Shown here piece by piece: positions 36,460 to 48,394 of a stretch of 64,000 nucleotides of DNA; positions within the stretch are counted from its first letter, which is position 1, and each line of letters starts with the position of its first letter. The translations under genes were made by a program, and so were the position numbers. The DNA is from Dama dama (Eukaryota > Chordata > Mammalia > Artiodactyla > Cervidae). The DNA is taken from contig NC_083699.1 of the NCBI RefSeq assembly GCF_033118175.1, positions 44,923,001-44,987,000 on the forward strand, written 5' to 3'. Under the pieces are notes generated by a model. That model worked only from the letters and a program-made list of their open reading frames with translations, did no database searches and was not told the DNA's origin.

Positions 36460-36680
36460 ACCAACCCATCACATGCCAGGCATTTTTTGTGAGCTTGTCA
36501 CGTAGCAGGAACAACCTTTGGTATAGACGATATAAGGAGAAACATAGCTCTCGTGTTTAAGAAGTTTGTAGTTCAGAGAGGGAGACAGCCATAAAAAAAA
36601 ATTAAGTATAATGTCGTGTTAGAAATACTCTAAGTCTTATAAAATCAGACAGGGATGCTGAAATAGATTGGAAACAACCA
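36460..36680 (+). mobile_element. L2-like LINE fragment
   Basis: Diverged: CATGCCAGGCATTTTTTGTG then AGTTTGTAGTTCAGAGAGGG. Confidence 0.45.
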
Positions 36681-38272
36681 TTTAGGGAATAGCAAGTTGT
36701 GCAGTCTAGAATGCAGGGTCTGGGGAGTAAGAGGTCATGAGAGCTATGTAGGAGCCAAAGCTCGGAGGCCCCTGCATACACACACTTGAGTGTTTAAATG
36801 TTTTTCTATAGACACTGGTGGCAGGAGAGAAATAGGGAGGTATTTCGTTGTTTGATTCAGGAGCGTACCATCACGTTTACGTACAAGACAGTGTATTCTG
36901 TCTTCAACACAGGGAATGAATTGGAAGACTAATGAGGTTGCACACTCATACAGTTGGGAAACCATTGCAAGGGACCCAGTTCAAGAAGACAAGGTCTGAG
37001 CTATGGCAGCTGACAGTAGGAGTAGGAAAGAAGCACTGGTTTTGAGAAATAAGAAAGTGAGCAGCTACAAAACTTGGGGAGATTTTTATATTGGTAGATC
37101 ATAGCAACAGAGGAATTTTAAGTGGCTTCCTGGTTTCTGACTTGAAAGAATGAGCAGAGGGTGGGTATTAAATATTAACATAAAGATTGTTGGAATCCTT
37201 ATAGAAAGAAGGAGGAATTGTCTTTTGGTCTCTGAGTTAAAGATGACTTGTGGAAGGACCACAGTGAGTTGCTCTGTAGGCAGTTAGATATTTATTCGGG
37301 TCCTGAGCTCAGGGGAGAGGTCTCAACTGGAGATATTTAGTCACATTACATCACCCTATAGACAATAATTACAGCTATGGGAAGAGACAAGATTATTTAG
37401 GGATCACGTGAAAGATGAAAACAGAAAAAAATCAAAGAATCCTGAACAGCTTCAGAAATCGAAGAGGTGGGGGAAATGCAGCCACATGGGACACTGAAGA
37501 ATATCATTCAGGAAGAGACAGTGCTATCTGGGAAGGTTAGAGAGAAGGGTTTTCAGAAGGAAGAGGTGGTCAGAATAGTCAAATGCAGCAGATCGGCTAA
37601 AAAGATGAGAAATTTAAAGAATCCATTGGATTCACCAATTGAAACTTTAGTGACGTTCACCAGTATACTGGGCAGGGCAGATTTCAGTGGATTGAAGTGC
37701 TAATACAAGGTGGTGAATGAATTGTGAAAGTAAATAATAGGGCCTGTTCTGAGAAAGCTCGTTAAAATCCTCTACCTCCGTTCACAGAAAGGATAATATA
37801 AAGTCAGGGGTATGTCCCAGTATACTAGAGCTGCTTTCACTAGGAGAATGATATTCGGTATTATAAATGTCCCAGCACAAAGGGGTTTTTATCAAATCTA
37901 TGGATTCCTTAGAAAAAGAAACCTGACCTGTCACATTGTTTTTGTTTTTGTTTTTTTTGTAAGTTCACACAGGAGGGGACTGTGTGCTGCTGTCTGCATT
38001 TCACGCCTTCCCGGTCCGCCAGGAGAAATGGTTTGATTTGGACTTTAATGGGAATCACAGTACATCAATATATTTACAGCCTCCAATTCCATCTCTGAAA
38101 AAGCGTTTGTGATTCTTACAGAAAGGCTGTAACATCTCCTCATAAGTGCATATGTGAGTTAGAACTCAAAGCACTGTGACCTTGAGCAAGACCTTCTCTC
38201 TGAACCTCAGCTCCCATATCCCTGATATGACATCTCTCCCAACTCCAGCATGCAATTGAAAAATGAAATCCA

Positions 38273-38468
38273 GGGACTTCCCTGGTGGTTCAGTGGTTAA
38301 GAATCCACTTTATAATGCAGGTGATGTGGGTACAATCACTGGTTGGGGAATTAAGATCCTACATGCCTGGGGCAACTAAGACCATGTGCCACAAAGAAAG
38401 ATCCAGCAAGACCCAACAAAACATCCCATGTGCCACAACTAAGACCCAGTAAAGCCAAATAAATAAAT
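38273..38468 (+). mobile_element. CHR-type tRNA SINE
   Basis: Head GGGACTTCCCTGGTGGTTCA and body GGGGCAACTAAGACCATGTG, ending in an AATAAATAAAT tail. Confidence 0.85.
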
Positions 38469-38641
38469 ATTTATTCATTTAAAATTATAATAAATAACAA
38501 TGAAAAGTAAAAATGAAACACAATTATTCAAAAATATCCAGTGTGCATTTTCAAAGTAGCAGTTTTGGCAAATCCTGCATCAACTACTTTTCAACATTTT
38601 CAAACCAAGCTAGAAAGAGTTTGAACTTGACCTGGGGCAGG

Positions 38642-38699
38642 AAGGGTGTTTCAGGATGTCGTTAAAGGGTGTTTCAGGATGTCCTTAAAGGGTGTTTCA
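38642..38699. repeat. 23-bp tandem repeat, about 2.5 copies
   Basis: GGGTGTTTC recurs at 38644, 38667 and 38690. The unit GGGTGTTTCAGGATGTC plus GTTAAA or CTTAAA is nearly perfect between copies (one base differs). Confidence 0.95.
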
Positions 38700-39053
38700 A
38701 ACCATCTGTGTTTATCTGAAGATACATTTTATAGAAAAACACTAAACATAAAAGCCACAGGTGATTCTGAAACATCAAATGACCTTTAAATTTCTTTAAA
38801 TCTTTAAAATGATAGGATTGCAATAATCTTTTTGCAGGAAAGAAATGCTAAACACTCAAAAAGTTAGGACTGCTATCAAACCTAGCATATAGAAATCAGC
38901 TTTAATTTGAACTCTCAGGTCTGTCCAGTGCAGGACTATTAGTAAGATTTGTGAGGGAAGGAAGGCCCCATAGCAGCTGCATGCTCTGCATTATCATTGA
39001 GGAGAAACCTGGGAGAACCAGCAGAGGCTGTATGTGAGGAGATAGAACTGTAC

Positions 39054-39188
39054 CTGTCAGCATGCCTTCATTCACCACACAGCTGCCATCAATCAGAATG
39101 GCATCACATGGCATTTGCACTTTGTTCCCCATCAGAATTAATAGATCTCCAGGTACCAGGAAACGTGATTCTAGCTCCTGGACTCCAG
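39054..39188 (-). CDS. ATP13A4: ATP13A4 exon h, actuator domain
   Basis: 135 nt completing Ala213, codons 214-257 and one base of Gly258. Visible elements are ELESRFLVPGDLL (the V-P-G-D core of P-type A domains), MPCDAILIDGSC and VVNEGMLT. The acceptor is CTTTCAG|CTGGAG and the donor ACAG|GTACAG. The catalytic TGES dephosphorylation loop begins at the last codons and is completed by the next exon, so the intron cuts between T and G-E-S within the glycine codon. Confidence 0.94.
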
Positions 39189-40324
39189 CTGAAAGTGTGA
39201 GGAAACAAAGTTGAGTCAGGTTTTTTCCCACAAAAACACAGTCCAACATCTATCTAAATTGGAAATCAATGAAAATGCAACCAAAGTATATATGAAAAGG
39301 AAGCAATTCCATAACATTGACTCTAAATCTGCAAACAATAAGAAAAAAGTTAATACATTATATTACATAAAATAAAGACCTTTGTGTGGCAATAAAAAAT
39401 AAATAGGCAGAGAAAAAACTAATGACAAATTCAGAGAACATGTTTGAAACTTATATTGCAGACAAAAGATTAATATTACTAATAAAAAAAGAGTTTGAGA
39501 AAAAAAGAGATGTAAAGCAAATGACTGTATAGCAAAATTGCTGGATATGTTACCATATAATTCACATGCAAACAGACACACACATACATACTACAAGTGG
39601 CATGGTGTTTGAAAAGATATTTACTCTTATTCATAGTAATAAAATTGAAAAATATATCCTTCCTTTCTGCCTTCTGTCCTTCTTTCTGACCTTTCTTTAT
39701 TTCTTACTTTCCTTATTCAGTCCCAAAGCTACAAGCAATTAAGCAAGACAGACATCCATGCAGGGGGCTGGTAAAGGGGGATAGGGGTGGTAGACCATTC
39801 CACATGGTGAAGCCTTAACTGGATGAGTGGGTGCTTACGTGGCTGGGTGCAGTGTCAGAGCCCAAGGAGGGAGACAAGATCCCCATAGTGGCAGTGGTCT
39901 GGTTTGAGATATTGGAGTTCAGCCAGGGTGAGAAAGGCAGGATTGATACTATAAGTTGATATAATGAGGCTGAAGAGAGACAGGTTTCTCACTGAAGAAA
40001 GGAAGTTATAAGAAACAGAAATAAAATCAGAATGAACTTTGTGGTACTGGACTGGAATTGGAAATGATAGTGTAAATGGATGATTTTCAACAGATAGATG
40101 GTAAAATAACACAGATGTGCATGTGTGTGTATATAAGAATATATGCAAATATATTTGCTTGCCTTTTTCTATTTGTAGTTTCTCTAATTCTGTTCTCTGA
40201 GAGGGGTTGTGAGCAGTGAAAATCCAATAATGAAAAAGAATGTAAAAGGCTCCACACTGAGAACTATAAGACATGACTGAGAAAAATCAAAGAAGATTAA
40301 ATGGAGAGATAGCATGTCCATAGG

Positions 40325-41659
40325 TCATAAGACCCAGATTTGTTAACATACCAATTTTTCACCAATTGACCTAAAGATTCAACACAATCTCAGTCAAACT
40401 TTTAGCATGGTTTTTTTTTTTTTTTTTTTTTTGGTAGAAATTGGCAAGCTGATTCTAAGAATCATATGGAAATGCAAACAGCCCTATATTGCCAAAACAA
40501 TTCTGAAAGAGAACAAAGTTGGAGGACTGATATTATTCTAAGACTTATACAGTCACATTATGTGGAATTAATATAAAGACAGGTAAATAGTAGAATAGGA
40601 TGAATAGGATAAGGAGTCCAGATAGATCCATTCAGGTACAGGAAACTGATTTTTGACAGAAGTGCAAAGACAATTTAGTGAAGAAAGGACTGCCTTTTCA
40701 ATGTATGGTATGAGGACATTTTGGATATCTGTTTGCAAAAACTGAACTTCAATCCAAAAGCAACCCTCAAAATAAAGTAGAGACCTAAATGTAAAACTTA
40801 AAACTATTATACCTCTAGAAGACATCGTGGAAAGTCTTGATGACCTTAAATTAGGCAAAGATGTCTTAGATGACACAAAAACATGATCCACTAAAGAAAA
40901 GATCAACAAACTAGACTTTAACAAAAGTAAAAAACATCTACCCTTTTAAGACACTATGAAGGGAATGAAAAGATAAGTTACATACTGAGATTAAATACTT
41001 GCAAATTATATCTGAAAAAAGACTTGCATCCAGAATGTAGAAAGAACTCTCACAATTTAATAATAAGAAAACAGTCTAATAAAAAGATTTGAATGGACAC
41101 TTCACCAACGATATAAAAGTAGCAAATAAGCACTTGAAAATGTGCTCAATGCCATTAGTCATTAGGAAAATGCAAATTAAAACAACAATGAGATACTACC
41201 ACTCACCTATTGTAGTGATTAAAATGAAAAAGACTGACCATACTGAGTAATGGCAAGAAAATGAAGCAACTGGAACTCTTACACACTGCTGGTGGGAATG
41301 CATAATGGCACAACCACTTCTGAAAACAGTTCTGCAGTTTCTTTAAAAGTTAAATATTTATTTGTCATATGATTCAATCATTCTACAGTCAGGTATTTTC
41401 CCATAAGAAATGAAAGTGCATGTCCATAGAAAGAATTGAATCCAAACATTCAAGCAGAATTATTTGTAATAGTCCCAAAGTGGAAATAACTCAAATTTCC
41501 ATCAACAACTAAATGGATTCACTAACTGGTCTACCTGGACAATGGAATTCACTTATAAATAAGAATAAGCTATTGATGTTGTTTAAAAAAATGGATGAAC
41601 TTCAAAATTATTATGAACTTGGTTCTCTGCAAAATTCAACCCAAGATATACTTTAAAAG
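40325..41659 (+). mobile_element. L1 LINE 3' part, first segment
   Basis: End of L1 ORF2 and 3' UTR-like sequence: AAGATTCAACACAATCTCAG, GGCAAGCTGATTCTAAGAAT, AAACTGATTTTTGACAGAAG, CACACTGCTGGTGGGAATGC. Degraded by many stops. It continues beyond the nested BovB end at 41744. Confidence 0.85.
40411..40432. repeat. T(22) homopolymer
   Basis: Uninterrupted T run inside the L1, replacing a few bases of ORF2-derived sequence. Confidence 0.97.
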
Positions 41660-41743
41660 TTGATGATGGAAAGGAAAGCCTGGAGTGCTGTAGTTCATGG
41701 GGTCACAAAGAGTTGGACATGACTGAACAACTAAACTGAACTG
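41660..41743 (+). mobile_element. BovB LINE 3' end, 84 bp, nested in L1
   Basis: Only the terminal 84 bp of BovB: GCCTGGAGTGCTGTAGTTCA ... AAACTGAACTG. Flanked by ATACTTTAAAAG (41648-41659) and ATACTTTACAAG (41744-41755), a 12-bp target-site duplication with one mismatch. Confidence 0.88.
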
Positions 41744-42020
41744 ATACTTTACAAGACAAAATTGCATACTGTGCAGTACCATTTATAAAATATCCTGAAC
41801 ATGCAAAGTGGTTGCCTGAGGGTGGGGATGCACACTAAGAAGTTGAGAGGGAATATTACAAACAGGCACGAGGCAACTTTTAGAGGTGATGGACAGTCAT
41901 TGTCTTTACTGTGGTGATAGTTCATGAGGAGGTACAATGTCCAAACCTACCAAATTGTACAATTTAAATATTAATATGTTTAGTTTATGGTATGTCAATT
42001 TTACTCCACATTTTTTAAAG
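41744..42020 (+). mobile_element. L1 LINE 3' part, second segment
   Basis: Continuation of the interrupted L1, ending in 3' UTR-like sequence (ATATGTTTAGTTTATGGTAT, then GTCAATTTTACTCC). Confidence 0.65.
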
Positions 42021-42173
42021 TGAAAAAAAATGTCAAGTTCCTCAGCCCTTTAAGTAATTGCACAGCAAACAGACATATGAAAATGAGAGTAGTAGGAACA
42101 ATCAGAAATAAAAATTTAAATCCCTTTCTGATTTCTTATGGACAACACATAGATCTAAAATGAAGTGACTTAC

Positions 42174-42243
42174 CATTTTTCCCATATATAGAGACTGTAA
42201 TGTTATTATGCGCTTCAACTAAACGGTGGAGCTTTACAGATTG
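42174..42243 (-). CDS. ATP13A4: ATP13A4 exon g, start of actuator domain
   Basis: 70 nt, codons 190-212 plus one base of codon 213. It reads QSVKLHRLVEAHN then NITVSIYGKN. The acceptor is TTTTTCAG|CAATCT and the donor AATG|GTAAGT. It links M2 to the actuator (A) domain, which carries out dephosphorylation in the pump cycle. The last residues form the first strand of the A domain. Confidence 0.93.
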
Positions 42244-43610
42244 CTGAAAAAGAAGAACAGACAATAGGAAAAAAGCCTTTTCTATTTTAGGATAGGGCCC
42301 AGATAATAGCCAGTAAAGTGTCAGCCTTCTTTAAAGATGGAGCCAACTGAATGTACTCTTTATAAACAAGACTAAGTAGCCTGCTACTCAACTGAAAAAG
42401 CATCCAACTTACGGTGGTCTTCATCCAGTGATAAGAAACATGTGTTGCTTAGTAGAAAGAAATTTCCCAGCATGCTCTGCCCACTCAAAAGAACTTTGAT
42501 CATTCAAGATTTATGTTTATACCTAAATAGCTTCAAGAACCAAGCATTATTTCAGCTTTGGGTCATCCTACAGCAGAGTTCCTAATTTAACTTCATAAGG
42601 AGTTTAATGGTTCCTGTTCTTTCCTCATAATATTTTATATACTTTAATATATAAGATATATGGGACATTGACAGTGAATAAATAAGAGCAGACAAAAATA
42701 GTAATATAATTATATTTGATTGCACATTTATTAAGAAACTATTGTGTGAAAGACCTTTCACATGGTTCTGGGGATTAAAAAGTCCCAATCATTTGATCTT
42801 TTCATTTTTTTTTCTGATTTTGTTATTTAAGACACTCCTTCAATCTCCTAGCTTCAAATCGTGTACAGATTTGATTAATATGTCCTAAGAATAGTCAACA
42901 GAATAATATAAGGTGAATAAGTTTTCTGTTATTAATCTATTATTTTATTTATTTATACAGTCATTCCACATTTATTGAATAATCTTTATGCTAAGAGATA
43001 GCAGTAGAATGGTCAACAAAGGAGAAATGATTCTTACCATCAAGAAATTTACAACCTACTGGGCAAATACATTTAATCAAATAATCACACACATAAATAT
43101 ATCGCTATGATCAACAATAAAATGGAAAAAGTAAAGCATTTTTGAAGCATTTATAGCTAATGAACCAATAGAAATCTTAGTGACATTGAAACAAATAGGT
43201 TGTTGAACTATGAGTTTCAAATTCAAAAGAGATATTTGGACTGGAAATATATACATAAATTTGAAAGTCATTAGCATATGCTTTCAGAATTCATTAGTAT
43301 ACAATATAAGAATAGTGAAGACCCAGTTGTACTCTCATGAAAAGACCATCAAGACACCATTATTAATAATAGCAATAAAGCTAGGTAGAAAATAATGTAA
43401 TTATGCTCCCTCTTACCTAGGAAAGAAAAACAAAATATATGTATATTCCAAAAAAATTTTTGGAAGAAACACAAGAAGCTAATAAAAGAGGTTGCACAAG
43501 TGGAGGGATGGGGGAAGCGGAAGCCTTTAAGTGGTAAACATTTTCATATTGTTTTGGTTTTGAGACATCCGTATTTTGAAAAGCCAGGTAGAGGAGGATG
43601 AACTATAAAA

Positions 43611-43735
43611 AGAGACTTCCCTGGTGGTCTAGTCATTCAGACTCCTCACTTTCACTGCAGGAGGCACAGGTTCAATCCCTGGTCAAGGAAGTTCCTCACA
43701 CTGAAAGGAGCAGCCAAAAATAAAAAAAAAAGAGA
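43611..43735 (+). mobile_element. CHR-type tRNA SINE, short
   Basis: Head GAGACTTCCCTGGTGGTCTA and TTCAATCCCTGGTCAAGGAA, then an A-rich tail. Confidence 0.75.
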
Positions 43736-44133
43736 GGTGGGGGTGGGGGGCTGTCAGGGGTGGGGGGAGAATGGAAGAACATCTAGAGAAGTGGAGAGTG
43801 TGTTGTCAGTAGTTAACAGAGTCAAATGCAACTGAAAGGTTTAGTGAAATCTACACTTTGGAAAAAGAATTCACTGTCGGAAGGGAATCATAAAATCTGC
43901 AAACTAATGACCAGCCACCCAATAAAAATTAATGAGGGACATGAATACAGTTCACAGCAAAAGAAAAACAAACATCTTAAAACAAAAAAAAAGCTCAACT
44001 CTCAATGGAAAACATGCTATTAAAGTTGAAGAATTCTATTTTCACTTATAGTGGCACAAATGAGGAAAACACTCATCTACTCTTGGGGGAATATTAGTAT
44101 TACTTGTTTAAGACACATTTAACAATGTCTACT

Positions 44134-44382
44134 CAGAGTAGACAATGGCACCCCACTCCAGTACTCTTGCCTGGAAAATCCCATGGACGGAGGAGCCTGG
44201 TAGGCTGCAGTTCATGGGGTCACGAAGAGTCAGATATGACTGAGTGACTTCACTTTAACTTTTCACTTTTATGCATTGGAGAAGGAAATGGCAACCCACT
44301 TCAGTGTTCTCGCCTGGAGAATCCCAGGGATGGGGTCACACAGAGTCAGACATGACTGAAGTGACTTAGCAGTAGCAGCAGC
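44134..44382 (+). mobile_element. BOV-A2 SINE with 13-bp TSD
   Basis: Near-complete BOV-A2 dimer: GGCACCCCACTCCAGTACTC, linker ACTTTTCACTTTTATGCATT, second monomer and an AGCAGTAGCAGCAGC tail. Perfect target-site duplication AACAATGTCTACT at 44121-44133 and 44383-44395. Confidence 0.95.
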
Positions 44383-45679
44383 AACAATGTCTACTAAAAT
44401 AATATACAGCTTATGATTAAGTAGTTCTAGTTTCAAATATAGAAAATCCATATCTCCTTATCAACAGATACATTATACACACATTTATATGTGATATAAA
44501 TTACACATATTTGTGATTTATACATATTTGTAAACACACATATACATTGATGTGTGAAAACATATATGTGCAAATATCCTCAATGTATCAGTGTTTTACC
44601 GGCAAAAAACTAGGAGTAATCTAACTATCCACCAATATGACTGGCTTCAAAATTATGATACGTTTAGAGAAAGTATATTTGTGCAGATATGGAAAGATAT
44701 TTAAGACATATTAGGTGAAAGATATTTAAAATAGGTGAAAATTACAAGGGTATAACAGTATATATAATACACTTCCATTTGCGCAAAACAAATTAATGCA
44801 TATGTGTTTAACAGTGCTAGAAGTATGTAGAGCATCTGGTCCCAGTGAATGCCTCTTAAAAGGAGACCCAAACACTGAAAGAACTGAGGTAGGAGGAGTA
44901 TTTGCTCCTCATTTACAGTTTTGTTCTGTATGAATTTTTTTATTACATTCACATGTTATTCCTTCTGTTAAGAAACAACACCACCACCTAATTTAAAGAA
45001 AAGTATTGTTCTTTAATTTTAAAGTTATTTTAGGGTTATAGTGGTGACCTCAACAATAGTTGTTTGAATGGAATCACAAGAGAGGAAGCCAGCTCAGTAT
45101 GGGTGAGACTTGAGAGAAGATGAGCAAATGATGAAAGAAGCAAAATGAGCTCAGTTAGTTTTGCTTCAAAGGGAGAAAAGGGGGAGTCATGGCTTAAGTC
45201 TGAGGTACGGTCAAAAAAAGGGATTTTTTCATTTGTTTCTTTTTCTTTTTTTAAGTTGGGAAATACTTGAGCATGTTTAAGTGCTGATGGAGAAACATGA
45301 GCTTGTTTAAATGCTGTCTTGAAATTCCTGTCTTATGGTTTTCATCTTTGTGAAAAAAGCAATGAGACGGAATATTAGCTGAGTTAGAGGAAAGGTAGAA
45401 TGTGAATAGTTAGGCATCTTAGGAACTTGAATGAAGGTTTGGTCTGAAACTTTAATTTCAGAGAATTGGAGAGCATGTTGACTAGAGACATATAGAAAGC
45501 TTGCCCAGATGAGATCAATATTCATGGATTTATAACACAGTCAAGCAACCTGTACTGTGTGATATTTTCCCCAACAGCACCTGGATCCCCTGGTACAGGT
45601 ATAAGGAAAACCAAGAGTTGGATTGGGGTGTTGACAAATGAGTACCAACTCAACACAAAGAGTAAAGATACTAAACATT

Positions 45680-45888
45680 CCTTGGTGGCGATGGTTTAGT
45701 CACCAAGTCATGTCCATCTCTTTGAGACCCCATGGACTGTAGCCCACCAGGCTGCTCTGCCCACGGGATTTCCCAGGCAAGAATACTGGAGATGGTTGCC
45801 ATTTCCTTTTCAGGGGATCTTCCTGACCCAGCCCAGTCTCCTGCATTGCAGGCAAATACTTTACTGACTAAGCCACAGAAATCCCTAT
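45680..45888 (-). mobile_element. Bov-tA SINE with short TSD
   Basis: Inverted Bov-tA. TAAACATT at 45672-45679 and 45889-45896 is the probable target-site duplication. Confidence 0.9.
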
Positions 45889-46144
45889 TAAACATTAAAG
45901 ACTCCTCTACCTCCACCATCTTTAAGATCCATCAGTATTCTGTATATATATTTTCACTTATTTTTAATTCATAAATATACACATATTCTAGGAAAACTTA
46001 ATAAACTAAACAAAGGGTAAAAATAACTTGAAAGGTTAGGGATTGAGATGTGAAGGAATGGAAAGAACTAGTACTTGTTGAGCATCAGCAAATGTGCTAG
46101 ATATTTACACATGTGGTCTAATTTGTTATGAGGTGAGCAGTGAC

Positions 46145-46343
46145 TTCTTCCAGGTGGCTCAGCAGTTAAGTATCTGCCTGCAGTGCAAGACACCTGGGTT
46201 TGATCCCTGGGTTGGGACTATCCCCTGGAGAAAGGAATGGCAACATACTCCAGTATTCTTGACTAGAAAATCCCATGGACCAGGAGCCTGGTGAGCTACA
46301 AAGTCCATGGGGTCACAAAACAGACACGACTGAGCACACACAT
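46145..46343 (+). mobile_element. Bov-tA SINE with imperfect TSD
   Basis: Diverged Bov-tA flanked by GGTGAGCAGTGAC (46132-46144) and GGTGGGCAATGAC (46344-46356). It ends 102 bp from exon f. Confidence 0.9.
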
Positions 46344-46445
46344 GGTGGGCAATGACTATTTCCCCATTATACTCTTTTCTAACAAAATTTCAACAAAGTC
46401 AGAATTCTTCCTTTTTGAGACCGTAGTGTTAGTGGTTAAACTCAC

Positions 46446-46580
46446 CTCTCTGAGATCATATACAGTCAAAGCGATGGAAATGATGGACATGATTATGATG
46501 GCAAAAGCATACTCCTTATAGTCTTCACTAAACCACAGACAGACACTGAAGAGTTGAAATACATAAAATGGATTTAAAAC
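46446..46580 (-). CDS. ATP13A4: ATP13A4 exon f, transmembrane M1 and M2
   Basis: 135 nt, exactly 45 codons (145-189), phase 0 at both ends. It starts VLNPFYVFQLF and ends ISIALTVYDLRE. Two hydrophobic stretches are visible, VFQLFSVCLWF (end of M1) and FAIIIMSIISIALTV (M2), separated by the short SEDYKEY loop. The acceptor is CCAATAG|GTTTTA and the donor GAG|GTGAGT-like. The SEDYKEYAF loop separates ATP13A4 from ATP13A5. The exon could be skipped without a frameshift, but that would remove both helices. Confidence 0.94.
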
Positions 46581-46699
46581 CTATTGGCAGACATAAAAAC
46601 AGGAAGACAAAGGAGATATTTAGGCTTTACATTGGCTATTCATTGGCTTTTTTGTTATCATAATCATTTCCACAACACCAATCATCCCATAGAATATTC

Positions 46700-46950
46700 T
46701 TATTCTATTTATGCAGCAATTACCATGTGCCAGATACTGCACTAAGCAACTTGACCTGAATTTACTCATTTAATTCCCATAATTATCTCATTAAAACAGA
46801 AGTCATTACTTATCTCCATGGTAAAGATGAAGAAACAGAGCCTTAGATACTGAGAAATTGCCCAACGTCACAGAGCAGCAAGTATCATAGACCAGGACCT
46901 GAACCCAGATGATCTGGCCCCAGAGCAACTTACTTTTAATCACCACTGCA
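46700..46950 (+). mobile_element. MIR SINE
   Basis: Long MIR: ATTACCATGTGCCAGATACT, GATGAAGAAACAGAGCC, CACAGAGCAGCAAGTATC. Confidence 0.75.
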
Positions 46951-47031
46951 CCTTATTAATTTACAAAGTATCATCTCATGTTTCCTCATGTTGACCATGA
47001 CAACTGTCCTTTGAGGAGTACATAATATCAT

Positions 47032-47236
47032 GGCTTCCCTGGTGGCTCAGATGGTAAAGAATCTGCCTGCAATGCAGGAGACCCGGGTTTGATCCCTGGG
47101 TCAGGAAGATCCCCTGGAGAAGGGAATGGCAACCCACTCCAGTGTTTTTGCCTGGAGAATTCCATGGACAGAAGAGCCTTGCAAGCTACGGTCCATGGGG
47201 GTTGCACAGAGTCAGACAAGACTGAGTGACTAACAC
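47032..47236 (+). mobile_element. Bov-tA SINE
   Basis: Well preserved Bov-tA from GGCTTCCCTGGTGGCTCAGA to GACTGAGTGACTAACAC. Confidence 0.95.
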
Positions 47237-48324
47237 ATTCTATGTCTATTATATGTATGTAGTAGTAGAATCATGTCCAGTTTACATGTACTGGCCTTCA
47301 GAAGAGTGAAGTAGTAGTCAGGTTTACAGAGTTTAAATTCTTTCCAGTTTACTGTCCTTCTCTATGACAAACATTGTCATATCTGAAGCCTTTCAAATAC
47401 TTTATTGTGTGAGTTGAAGACTAAATTTTATCATAAATAGAGAGCCAAGCTGAAGGGATAATCTGTAGCTGAGCATCTAGAACACTATGGGAGAAAGTAG
47501 GGATTTAATTCCAACAGTTGTGATCCTGCTTGGGTTAAAAACATTTTGTGCCATTACTCAAATTCCTTCTAGTTGATTTTCATCTTTCTAAAACAGAAAT
47601 CGTAATCTTTGCCTCTGCTTAGGGAATAAATAAGCACACAGAAACTTTTCTTATGAGTTTCTTCTGCTTTCATTCATGCCTTAAAGCTTGCTAAAAATTA
47701 TTGAGAAAGAAGCTGGGGTGAAGTAAGCCTGTTTTAAGGCAAGGAGGGGCAGAGATCATGTGCAGGAGGGGATCCAGGGTATAGCTGTATAGTTAGAGTG
47801 TCAATAATCACTGTAAAATGAAAAATAAGCCCAGGGATAGAGTCAAAGAGAAAAAATTCAAGGAAGTAAATGATGGTCAAATCTTTCTTTCCCTCCCACA
47901 CACACACTGAGATCAATAGAACTAATAAGGCTAAACAAACGCTTTTCTCTTACTATTTTAGGTGCTGAGGAAATTGTGTATGCTGCCCGTAAGAAAGGGA
48001 TTGAGTTGGTTAAGTTTTTATTATTATTACAGTGTCACAAAGATGAGACAGGAGATAAAAGCATAGGATTAAAAAGGAAACATAGAATGGAAATCCTATG
48101 TTCACTGAGTCATTAAAGGGTAAGTAGACACATGAGCATCCTATCTTATGCTATAACAGTCAATGTATATGTAAAAATGGACCCCAAGAAAGAGTAGGGA
48201 TGGGAATATGCTTAACATTCTTTAAAAATAGTCCAAAGTATGGTTACCATTGACAAATAACATTCTTGATAATTTGACTAGAACCAAACTTTTCTAGCCA
48301 GCACCAAGACAAAATACTGATTAC

Positions 48325-48394
48325 CTCCTTAATGAGCAGCTTCCAAATGGGCGCGATTTCAACATCGATAGTATTTGGCCCACATATTAACCTC
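48325..48394 (-). CDS. ATP13A4: ATP13A4 exon e, cation-ATPase N-terminal motif
   Basis: 70 nt completing Arg121, then codons 122-144, ending in phase 0. It reads RLICGPNTIDVEIAPIWKLL then IKE. The acceptor is CCACAG|GAGG and the donor GAG|GTAATC. The R-x-x-x-G-P-N element is the equivalent of the RxxxG motif before M1 in P-type ATPases. The IWKLLIKE stretch is the amphipathic run into M1. Flanks are intronic on both sides. Confidence 0.93.

Larger units (their letters stand above)
36395..39053 (-). other. ATP13A4: ATP13A4 intron between exons h and i (2.7 kb)
   Basis: Contains L2-like sequence, a CHR-type SINE and a 23-bp tandem repeat, listed separately. No gene is seen on either strand; the short open frames are random or lie in repeats. 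Confidence 0.75.
39189..42173 (-). other. ATP13A4: ATP13A4 intron between exons g and h (3.0 kb)
   Basis: Most of the second half is an old L1 on the plus strand with a nested 84-bp BovB end. The first third (39190-40320) includes AT-rich sequence with weak L1 resemblance near 39360-39600 that I could not delimit. Confidence 0.75.
42244..46445 (-). other. ATP13A4: ATP13A4 intron between exons f and g (4.2 kb)
   Basis: Contains a short CHR-type SINE, a complete BOV-A2 and two Bov-tA copies in opposite orientation. Stretches 42250-43600 and 44400-45670 are AT-rich with no feature I can name. Confidence 0.75.
46581..48324 (-). other. ATP13A4: ATP13A4 intron between exons e and f (1.7 kb)
   Basis: Contains a MIR and a Bov-tA. 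The stretch 47240-48320 has no recognised feature. Confidence 0.75.

Noticed and set aside
45680..47236. Orientation bias of SINEs relative to the gene as sign of selection
   Set aside because: About ten copies are in gene-sense and seven in antisense orientation across the window; too few to differ from chance.
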